64,000 nucleotides of DNA from Bin80 sp964503085 (GTDB lineage: Bacteria; Bacteroidota; Rhodothermia; Rhodothermales; Bin80): contig CAZCYQ010000004.1 in the NCBI GenBank assembly GCA_964503085.1, forward strand, positions 1 to 64,000, given 5' to 3'. Shown here in pieces: positions 18,095-25,340 of this stretch. Under the pieces are notes generated by a model that was not told the DNA's origin, did no database searches, and saw only the letters and a program-made list of their open reading frames with translations. The translations under genes were made by a program, and so were the position numbers. Each line of letters opens with the position of its first letter. The first letter of the stretch is position 1.

Positions 18095-20142
18095 TAATTC
18101 ATAGGGAAAATTCCATTAGAGTTGACGCCAAACCGTTTTCCCCGGTATCGCAGACCAAGTAGTTCTGCCTTCGGATCAAACTCACCAAACTGCGGACTGG
18201 CAGTAATACCTTTTGCTGGTGTGGGATGTAAACCAAAGATACCTTCCAGAATAACGTTCACCCAACTTCCGCATGAGGAACTGAGCCAATCGTTGATATA
18301 GGGCATTTCCGAGGGCGATTTACGGGCGCCGCCCTCATTCGGTGCGATCACATTTTCTGCAAAATGTGCCTGACCGAAAGGGCCTTGGTTGGCACTCCGC
18401 GCCAACCCTTTCAGCCACGAAAAGGCCAGATCCACCTGTCCAATGCGATACAGGCCACGAGCCGTTTCAGGCGGCCAGGCTGGATAAGCTCCCGTCCACT
18501 GGTGATCGGGTCTGACACTAAACAAAACATCTTCATCTTTAGGGGAGAGGGCATGCATCCAGGTTTCTGTTTGCAGTTCTTGCTTGAAAAAGTTGACGAT
18601 TTCGGTTTTCTGTCTTGTAGTCAAGTCTTGTGGTATCGTGTTCAAGATGGTGAGCAGGTCGTAACAGTGGCGCACTTCGTGCATGGTCCCATCAGGGTGA
18701 CGAGCTCGCCAATATCCTTTGCCATCAACATATAGTTCTTGGATACGCACTATGAGCTGTGTGGCTTCCTGACGCAACAGACTGGCTTGATCTGAGGGCT
18801 CCAATAAATCTGCAATAGTCCTCAAACTGAATACGTTTGCCGCGTTCAGAGCAGCTATCTCATGAGTATAGCTGCTCACACATTCAAGCAGATTATACAA
18901 TGTTCCATAACCTGCTAACCTGCTGGGTTGCTTGAATTGCTTCCAATTCAAAGCATATTGCAACAGGAATTCTTGTATGGATGTATTCCCAATCCGATGT
19001 TTAAGCCAATCCAAATCGCCCGACCAGCGCAGGTAAGTATAAGCCATGCTCACCATTGCGTAGTCATTTACTGCATACCAAGGCCCGATACCACTTCCCG
19101 TCAAGTATTCTGTACCGAAGTTCTTATGTACATCCATGCGCATCCAGCGCTCGAGGCTCGCCCTCATTACAACAGGATCAAGTAAGGCATGTACGGGAGC
19201 ACTCAATGAATAGTCCCACAACACCATTGCCGTCTGCCAGTACCGGGGCATCAGGGTATCGTAGGTTCGACCATGGACAGAAAGAGGGTGGCAGCGTTTG
19301 GAGTACGCTATGCCTAGAGCTCCCATCCAGTAAAGCTTTCGAATGTCGGCATCCTCCGTTATGAGTATGGGCAACTCTCCAGAGTACCGGCCATTTCCAG
19401 GGGTAAACAGTGCCCGCATCTCGATATTCCAGTTTGATCTTACCCGCGCCAATTCACCGGTTACGTCTCGTATGAGGGTGTCATAGACAGACCCTGCTTC
19501 ATTGATGTGTTCACCAATTACATTGACATAGTGGAAATGCCACTGCGCTCCTGGTTCAAGCTGAACAGTGTATCGAAAGCTATTGCGGTCCACATCTGCT
19601 GCAGGAGGCCATGTGCCCTGCATTGATACTGCATTGCTGTGGCGTGCCTGAAAAACGAGCGCCTGCTGCTGTGTATTCCACGCTACTTTGTTGTCCTCCT
19701 CCGAGGGCGGTACGGCCTGATTCCAGGGTTTTAGAGATTTTGTGATTCCTCCCTGAACCCGCACCCCCGCTGTTACATGGCGGTGTGTCTTGCTCCGGTT
19801 CTCAATTGTTATTTTCATCACGGCGGCCATTTTTCCCACGGCTAACGCGACTGTTGAGGTGAGATGTAAGTCTTGGTAGACAGATTCACGAACAATCCGA
19901 TCGGGATACCATGTGATTGTTACGGGCCGACCGAGTGCAGGAAAGTGAAAGTCATCCAGAATGAAGGATGCCGTGGGCGTATCTGCCGTCGCGAAAGGAG
20001 GGAAATTGAGGCATCGAAGGCACGTCAGATCGGTGGTCACCTGTACACAACCCAGAAAATTGGTTAGTCCAGGAGGGTTGAAGCAGTCTCCAAAGTTATG
20101 TGTAAGCGCGTCACTTCTTAGGTCTTCCACGGTAGGGATCAT
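18094..20142 (-). CDS. Six-hairpin glycosidase-like protein, copy A
   Basis: A 682-residue protein without signal peptide, hence cytoplasmic. An N-terminal beta-rich part (to about 230) carries MIPTVEDLRSDALT and FGDCFNPPGLTNFLG. An (alpha/alpha)6-barrel-like part follows, with YWMGALGIAY, TLMPRYWQTAMVLWDY, a NYLLECVSSYTHE-like segment (YNLLECVSSYTHEIA), and from about residue 546 DHQWTGAYPAWPPETARGL. This arrangement resembles GH63/GH37/GH78-type enzymes, but I could not place it in a numbered family or name the catalytic acids. A close paralog lies at 25341-27413. It is coupled by a one-base overlap to the esterase downstream. Likely role: cleavage of imported oligosaccharide. Confidence 0.7.
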   Translation of the reverse strand: MIPTVEDLRSDALTHNFGDCFNPPGLTNFLGCVQVTTDLTCLRCLNFPPFATADTPTASFILDDFHFPALGRPVTITWYPDRIVRESVYQDLHLTSTVALAVGKMAAVMKITIENRSKTHRHVTAGVRVQGGITKSLKPWNQAVPPSEEDNKVAWNTQQQALVFQARHSNAVSMQGTWPPAADVDRNSFRYTVQLEPGAQWHFHYVNVIGEHINEAGSVYDTLIRDVTGELARVRSNWNIEMRALFTPGNGRYSGELPILITEDADIRKLYWMGALGIAYSKRCHPLSVHGRTYDTLMPRYWQTAMVLWDYSLSAPVHALLDPVVMRASLERWMRMDVHKNFGTEYLTGSGIGPWYAVNDYAMVSMAYTYLRWSGDLDWLKHRIGNTSIQEFLLQYALNWKQFKQPSRLAGYGTLYNLLECVSSYTHEIAALNAANVFSLRTIADLLEPSDQASLLRQEATQLIVRIQELYVDGKGYWRARHPDGTMHEVRHCYDLLTILNTIPQDLTTRQKTEIVNFFKQELQTETWMHALSPKDEDVLFSVRPDHQWTGAYPAWPPETARGLYRIGQVDLAFSWLKGLARSANQGPFGQAHFAENVIAPNEGGARKSPSEMPYINDWLSSSCGSWVNVILEGIFGLHPTPAKGITASPQFGEFDPKAELLGLRYRGKRFGVNSNGIFPMN

Positions 20143-20165
20143 ATGAGTTACCGCATATACGCTTT

Positions 20166-20202
20166 AATTGGGAATGACATACTTAAGCGTACTATTCCAA
20201 TT
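20166..20202 (-). other. Imperfect inverted repeat before glycosidase copy A
   Basis: AATTGGGAAT at 20166-20175 and ATTCCAATT at 20194-20202 can pair over nine positions with one bulged base and an 18-base loop. It lies between the stop codon of the SLC13 remnant and the start of the glycosidase gene, about 24 bases upstream of the latter's ATG. It could be a leftover terminator or an operator; there is no T-run after it. Confidence 0.3.
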
Positions 20203-20433
20203 TCACGAGTCATAGGAGTCAACAGCCCGAACCCCCTCACCATGCTGTTGCCCCAATTCCGCAGTCGGGTTTGCGAAGCCTTTGATAGCTTGGTCCATCG
20301 GGACTACGCTGGAAATCCACAGCGCAAGGAGCACTGAGACGGCCACCAAGTTGTAGTGCACCCACCCGGCTATGAACAACACTACCGCGAGTGTGCTGGC
20401 CACGAAAACAATGATGATATGAGCGCTTAGCAC
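20203..20433 (-). pseudogene. N-terminal remnant of an SLC13/DASS-family transporter
   Basis: The 76-codon frame begins (GTG) 6 bases after the APC transporter stop. It reads as the first helices of a divalent-anion/sodium symporter: VFVASTLAVVLFIAGW, then LVAVSVLLALWISSVVP and the family hallmark MDQAIKGFANP. In intact members this is followed by several hundred residues of further helices. Here the frame leaves the family pattern right after GFANP and stops at 20203. Another frame stays open for about 34 codons (contains TPMTREIGIV) without clear family match. The most likely explanation is a large deletion that left only the 5' stump. It might still yield a small membrane peptide. Confidence 0.65.
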
Positions 20434-20439
20434 TTTGAG

Positions 20440-22695
20440 TTATGCGTCCTGGTCTCTGAATGGGGAAACCGCCCGAACGATACCTCGGGCATTGAAGGAA
20501 GTCAGATGGCTGCGGCAACCAACGAGTATCAAAGGGACGGTAGTATGCCGAATGATTTCAAGCGCGAACGGCCCGATGGAGGGCTCGTTACGTCGCCTGC
20601 TTTCCATACCCATTACGAGTAAGTCGCTCGCATCAGCGCGGCTTGCAATATGTTTGGCTGGATCTTCAACGAACTCAATGTCTACGAGATGCTGACCGAT
20701 GGCTTCATCCCTGGCGATGCGCTTGATAATTCGTTCTATCCGTTGTCCAGAATCTGCTTCGGTGTGTTTCGGGAGTACATGAATAAAGTTTATGAGTGGA
20801 GGTGAGACGCGAGAGAGACTGGCAATGAGCCGCGCTCGAAGGCGGCTGTGAGCTCGGCGACCTCCCAGCGGCACAAGTACCCGTTTTGCTTCCCCGATAT
20901 GCCATCTCGGTGGGGCGCGCACAATGATAATGTCTGCACCTATGTTCGAAATAAGTCTATTCAGGTGTGTCTCGACTTTTTGTTTGGTAATTTTCGGCAA
21001 GCCTATCAATACCGTTTCGCACTGATGTTCGTTTGCCACGCGGGAGATTTCGCCCCATACATCCTTCGCTACGGTAAAAAGCGTCTCAGGATGAATTGAG
21101 CGATCGAAGCCACGTTCGACAGATTCGGCGAGAATCTCCTTTGCATCCAATATTGTTGACGAATCCTGCAATCGTTCGTGCTGCATCACCGACAACAAGA
21201 GCACCTGTCCCACGTTTGGTGTGCGCACTGTGGCAGCAATATCGGTCATGCTGGCCGCACTGGCCGGGTTCGCAACGGGTACCAGCACGAGTGGACTTCG
21301 TCCTCTAGTTTTTGCGAGATCTAGATCAAGCGCTTCTGCGCTTGCATCGGCCAGACGAGCGCCAGGTGCTAGGGCCATAAGGTATAGTGCGATGCCGACG
21401 GCGAGCCAAAGAACTGCAACGCGGCCAGCCTCCGGCACGGCTATGGCTTGGAACACGGCCAACCCCAGGCAAAGCAATGTGCCGACTCCCGGCAAAAGCG
21501 AGATGCGCGATTTGCCTTCCCTGCGACGAGCAAGGATGACGATGCAGTGGACCATGGCGAACGAAAGCAGAAAGATGAGGCTTGCCGCTGCTCCCGATGC
21601 TGCCACATTGCCTACGGCAATAACGATGATGACCATCATGGCACCCGTGGCAAGGACGGCAATCGCTGGCGTGCCTGTTGTGGGTCGGATCTGGCCCATT
21701 TGTCGAGGAAGCGTTCGATCACGCGCCATGGAAAAGGCCACACGGGAAGCTCCGTACAGATTAGCGAAGAGCGCTGAGAGCATGGACAACAGGCCGGCCC
21801 CGATTACGAGCCAGTAGCCTGTAACTCCCATGTAGTTCTCCGCGGCTTCTGCAATCAAACCTTCGGGGTTGGCAGCCGCCATGGAAAGAATGCCATCTTC
21901 AGATGCACCCACAGCAACAATTGCAACGAGCAAAGGGATATAAATCACCAACGCGAGTCCTAGAGATAGGTACATCGCCCGCGGCATGACTTGCCGCGGG
22001 TTCTTTACCTCCCCTCCAACTGCTGCAATTAAGTCAAAGCCCTGCAGCGCAATGAAAGTGTATCCCATGGCCTGCAGTATTCCCAACATGCCCGCAGGGG
22101 CAAACGGGCTAAAGTGCTGCGTTACCTCTCCGGAATCGCCGGCGAGCCACGCCCATGCTGCTCCGCCGATTAGCAGGGCAAAAACAAATACTTTGCCGAT
22201 GGTGGCAGCATTTCCACCTCCTGAAGTTCGGGCCGTGAGCATCCATGCGTAGAACACAATCGCGCCCATAGCCAGGATGACTTCACCCTGCCCATCGACC
22301 ATAAATGCCCATGGCCCTCCGGCCGCAGGGAGTAGTCGCCGAATGCCTTCCGCAGTAAATGCCGCGAACCCCAACGCATACAAGACGCCAGCAACTATGG
22401 ATGCGAACCAGACAACCCAGCCCACCATGAAAGCCACCTGTATGGACAACACGCGTTTCGCATAGGTGTAAATGCCACCCGATTCAGGGAATCGACGAGA
22501 CAATCGGGCAAAACTTGCTACTGTAATGCCTGCGATTACTCCGTTAAGTGCGAATGCCGCTATCGCGCCGGGGCCAGCCGTTGCAAAGGCAACTCCCGCG
22601 AGAGCAAGAATACCGCCACCTACGATCGCACCAACTCCAAGGGCTGTCGCTCCGAACAGTCCAAGGTGCCGTTCGCTACGTTCGTCCGATGCCAT
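20440..22695 (-). CDS. APC-superfamily amino acid permease with C-terminal UspA domains
   Basis: A 751-residue inner-membrane transporter. The first about 450 residues hold some twelve membrane helices with the APC hallmarks GVGAIVGGGILAL and, near residue 215, TFIALQGFDLIAAVGGEVKNP. The last about 280 residues are soluble and read as two universal-stress-protein (UspA) units: one with LVPVANPAS...GQVLLLSV, the second with KRVLVPLGGRRAHSRLRA and the nucleotide-binding-like VMGMESRRRNEPSIGPFALEIIRHTTVPLILVG split over its end. Fusions of this kind are known among APC transporters, where the soluble part is thought to regulate transport. It is followed by the SLC13 remnant. The substrate is unknown. 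Confidence 0.9.
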   Translation of the reverse strand: MASDERSERHLGLFGATALGVGAIVGGGILALAGVAFATAGPGAIAAFALNGVIAGITVASFARLSRRFPESGGIYTYAKRVLSIQVAFMVGWVVWFASIVAGVLYALGFAAFTAEGIRRLLPAAGGPWAFMVDGQGEVILAMGAIVFYAWMLTARTSGGGNAATIGKVFVFALLIGGAAWAWLAGDSGEVTQHFSPFAPAGMLGILQAMGYTFIALQGFDLIAAVGGEVKNPRQVMPRAMYLSLGLALVIYIPLLVAIVAVGASEDGILSMAAANPEGLIAEAAENYMGVTGYWLVIGAGLLSMLSALFANLYGASRVAFSMARDRTLPRQMGQIRPTTGTPAIAVLATGAMMVIIVIAVGNVAASGAAASLIFLLSFAMVHCIVILARRREGKSRISLLPGVGTLLCLGLAVFQAIAVPEAGRVAVLWLAVGIALYLMALAPGARLADASAEALDLDLAKTRGRSPLVLVPVANPASAASMTDIAATVRTPNVGQVLLLSVMQHERLQDSSTILDAKEILAESVERGFDRSIHPETLFTVAKDVWGEISRVANEHQCETVLIGLPKITKQKVETHLNRLISNIGADIIIVRAPPRWHIGEAKRVLVPLGGRRAHSRLRARLIASLSRVSPPLINFIHVLPKHTEADSGQRIERIIKRIARDEAIGQHLVDIEFVEDPAKHIASRADASDLLVMGMESRRRNEPSIGPFALEIIRHTTVPLILVGCRSHLTSFNARGIVRAVSPFRDQDA

Positions 22696-23080
22696 GCGTC
22701 TGACAATGTGTGCCGTATGGGCTCAATTTATGGTACCCCGACTAACAGGGGCGCAGTATCCGATTGCAGTTCGGTCAACTTAAAGCAGACTTCCTGCTAC
22801 TCCCTAAAGATAATCGCCGGTTTACGAAGCAATCGCTCCACCGGTCCGAACGTTCCTTAACGCTTGGAATCTATTGTCTCAAGGATATGTGTAATTCCTG
22901 GTGAGGTTGGCCAGTAATTCATTCGAGTAGGCTGCTGTTCCAGAAAAAGGCGTCCGGTGGGAGCGGGTCAAGGTTGGAGCGTGGCGTTTTATTGCCACAA
23001 GCGTTAAGGCAGATGAATTTACTCAGGCGTGCGCGCCTGTAGCCATTACCGCTGAAGTTGTCGAAGTACAAGCATGTTCG
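22696..23080. other. Intergenic region between enolase and the APC transporter
   Basis: No gene seen in 385 bases. The side near 23081 is downstream of the enolase gene and carries two short perfect hairpins (listed separately). The side near 22696 is upstream of the APC transporter and should contain its promoter; I could not identify convincing promoter elements by eye. Confidence 0.5.
22981..23039 (-). terminator. Tandem hairpins downstream of the enolase gene
   Basis: CAGGCG/CGCCTG at 23024-23029 and 23034-23039 form a six-pair stem with a four-base loop. GTGGC/GCCAC at 22981-22985 and 22994-22998 form a second stem. Both lie 40-100 bases past the enolase stop codon on the minus strand. 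Neither is followed by a strong T-run, so termination of the long minus-strand carbohydrate unit here is plausible but not certain. Confidence 0.4.
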
Positions 23081-24373
23081 TTATTTTGACATCCATGACG
23101 AAAACGAGCTTGCGCGGAGATCCTCGCTTATCCGTAGGAGCTGGTTGTATTTCGCTAGCCTAGACGATCTCGCGAGCGAGCCTATCTTGATTTGCCCGCC
23201 ATTTAACCCGACAGCCAGATCTGACAACGTTGCATCCTCAGTTTCTCCTGAGCGTGCTGAGATAATCGTCTTAAACCCTGCTTTCTTGGCCAACTGAACT
23301 GCTTCCACGGTTTCCGTAACTGTTCCGATTTGGTTCATTTTTATGAGTACGGCATTGCCAGCCTTTTGCTCAATGCCACGCTGGATACGCTGTGAGTTAG
23401 TAGTAAAAAGATCATCTCCCACCAACTGTGTACGACTGCCTATGCACCGCGTTAGTTGTTGCCAACCAAACCAATCCTCCTCGTCCAGTCCGTCCTCAAT
23501 TGAGATGATTGGGAAGCGGGTTACCCAGTCTTCCAGATAGGTTATCATTTCTTCCGTTGTGAGCCTTTTGCTATCCAGATGCAAGTCATAGTATCCCGTT
23601 GAGGCATCAAAAAAATGAGAAGCTGCTATGTCCAGTGCAATCGCCATGTCCTGGCCTGGCTGCATTCCTGTTGCCTCTATTGCTGTGCACAATATTTCAA
23701 GGGGGGCTTCATTCGTGGGGAGCGAGGGGCCAAATCCTCCCTCGTCGGCAACCAGTGATGCTATGTGTCCTTGATCCTGCAAAATCCTGCGGGTACTCCA
23801 ATACACGGCTGAAATCATTTCCAGTGCCTGCGGAAATGTCTTCGCTCCAACAGGAATGACGAGATAGTCTTGAATATCAAGATTCTTGCCCGCATGGAGT
23901 CCTCCACTGATAATATTCACCATTGGCATTGGAAGGCAAGGCTGCTCTCCTTGAGGCAAATAGCGGTCTGCCAGGTACCGGAAGAGTGGTTTGTCAGCAG
24001 CGGCAGCGCAGGCGTGTAGAGTGGCAAACGATACGCCAAGGATAGCATTGGCACCGAGGCGCCCTTTGTTCGGCGTTCCGTCCAGATCAATCAGCGCCCG
24101 GTCCAGTCCCTCCTGATCTTCAGCATTCATGCCGGTTACAGCCGCCGCAATCTCCTCATTCACATGGGCCACGGCTCTGAGAACGCCTCTGCCCTGATAT
24201 CGATTCGTGTCGTTATCACGAAGCTCATGCGCTTCAAAACGTCCGGTAGATGCTCCTGAGGGTACCATCATTCGCCCTTGGTGGCCGGAAGCTAATGCTA
24301 CCTCTACTTCCACGGTAGGTAATCCCCGTGAATCGAGAACCTCCCGACTCTTTACGTGTGTTATTTGAGTCAT
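23081..24373 (-). CDS. Divergent enolase (phosphopyruvate hydratase family)
   Basis: A 430-residue member of the enolase family proper. The start at 24373 (MTQITHVKSREVLDSRG) fits the family; the frame is open further upstream inside the kinase gene. Retained residues by yeast numbering: Glu211 in ADEGGFGP, the metal ligands in the ALD, SIEDG and LVGDD segments, Lys345 in IKMNQIGT and Lys396 in GQIKIGS. Two key positions differ: Glu168 of the QEFMI motif is Asp (DIQDYLV, residue 169), and His373 of SHRSGETED is Ala (SARSGETED). Similar changes occur in a divergent group of second enolases. It overlaps the kinase gene by ATGA and ends the sugar operon. It may be a working enolase or act on a related phosphosugar acid. 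Confidence 0.85.
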   Translation of the reverse strand: MTQITHVKSREVLDSRGLPTVEVEVALASGHQGRMMVPSGASTGRFEAHELRDNDTNRYQGRGVLRAVAHVNEEIAAAVTGMNAEDQEGLDRALIDLDGTPNKGRLGANAILGVSFATLHACAAAADKPLFRYLADRYLPQGEQPCLPMPMVNIISGGLHAGKNLDIQDYLVIPVGAKTFPQALEMISAVYWSTRRILQDQGHIASLVADEGGFGPSLPTNEAPLEILCTAIEATGMQPGQDMAIALDIAASHFFDASTGYYDLHLDSKRLTTEEMITYLEDWVTRFPIISIEDGLDEEDWFGWQQLTRCIGSRTQLVGDDLFTTNSQRIQRGIEQKAGNAVLIKMNQIGTVTETVEAVQLAKKAGFKTIISARSGETEDATLSDLAVGLNGGQIKIGSLARSSRLAKYNQLLRISEDLRASSFSSWMSK

Positions 24374-25308
24374 GACAGCTGCCAGGCACCCTTGATCAAA
24401 TCCAGCGGATCGTCCCGTCCAGAATACTGTATCCAAGCCATCGCAGTTTTTCGAATGCTGTTGCGCAAGGCATCCCCTCGTATATATGGCATAGGCGACT
24501 TGCCATCCAGTCGGGCAAGGAGCAGAAGGCCAATATGCGGGATCAGGCCATCCACCGGTTGACCGTAACCCCGGAGGAATGCCTGAATCACAGACAGAGC
24601 GCGCGCTTCACGGTGCAGTGCCCAGCCTTTTAGCATAAGGTGTCCCAGGCAGAAGGATACATCAAACAGAGGGTGCCCCCAATGGGCGACCTCGAAATCC
24701 AGCAGCATCACCGCTCCCGCTGGATCAACGAGTATGTTTTTTGGTGAATAGTCTCCATGGGTGAGGCTGTGCCGACGCGACAAGAGCTCGTCAACCAGTC
24801 GATCAATGGGTTCCTTAAGTGCGGGGTAACGCGCAATGAGATAGTTATGAAAGGGGTCAATTCGGAGCTCATTAAAAAATGTGATTTCCTCAAAAGCCGA
24901 CCGACCGTTGGCTGCCAAACTCTTCTCTTGAATTTGACGCAGGACTAGACCAACCGAAAACCCCACGGACGCATCGAACCTTCCACCCATCAGGTGTTCT
25001 TTCCACGAGACTGCCTGTTCGGGTGCACAGGTCATCACACAGATATGATGTTCGCTGTCAAAGTGTACAATCTCCGGTACGGTCCCCTTTGGCAGAATGG
25101 TTGACAGGAATCGTATGCACGCTTGCTCCTGTTTAATCCGCCGGATATCAGAGAACCAATCAATTTCGGTAGCCAGCTTTGGCAATGGTTGTTTCAGAAC
25201 CCATCGCACTTCCGGGGTAACGACCTTCCAGACGTAGTTTGACACGCCCCCCGGTAAGGCGCTCACATCAAGCGTCTCTTCCGGGAACCCCCATCTCTGT
25301 TGGCGCAA
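24370..25308 (-). CDS. APH/choline-kinase-family phosphotransferase
   Basis: A 312-residue kinase-like protein of the aminoglycoside phosphotransferase fold. Seen directly: an N-lobe with WKVVTPEVRWVLKQPLPKL (nucleotide-binding Lys), the catalytic LTHGDYSPKNILVD (Brenner motif with Asp and Asn), and VMLLDFEVAHWGHPLFD (metal-binding Asp). Relatives phosphorylate small metabolites such as choline, homoserine, methylthioribose or fructosamines, not only drugs. The start used is a TTG; codons upstream remain open for about ten residues but offer no ATG or GTG. Its stop overlaps the enolase start (ATGA), and the glycosidase copy B ends 32 bases upstream, so a sugar or sugar-derived substrate is likely. 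Confidence 0.8.
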   Translation of the reverse strand: MRQQRWGFPEETLDVSALPGGVSNYVWKVVTPEVRWVLKQPLPKLATEIDWFSDIRRIKQEQACIRFLSTILPKGTVPEIVHFDSEHHICVMTCAPEQAVSWKEHLMGGRFDASVGFSVGLVLRQIQEKSLAANGRSAFEEITFFNELRIDPFHNYLIARYPALKEPIDRLVDELLSRRHSLTHGDYSPKNILVDPAGAVMLLDFEVAHWGHPLFDVSFCLGHLMLKGWALHREARALSVIQAFLRGYGQPVDGLIPHIGLLLLARLDGKSPMPYIRGDALRNSIRKTAMAWIQYSGRDDPLDLIKGAWQLS

Positions 25309-25340
25309 ATAGGCTTTTACGTGTTCGGAATTTGATAAGC

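Noticed and set aside
24374..24436. Longer start of the enolase
   Set aside because: The extra 21 codons lie inside the kinase gene and precede the conserved enolase N-terminus; the ATGA overlap is a better start.
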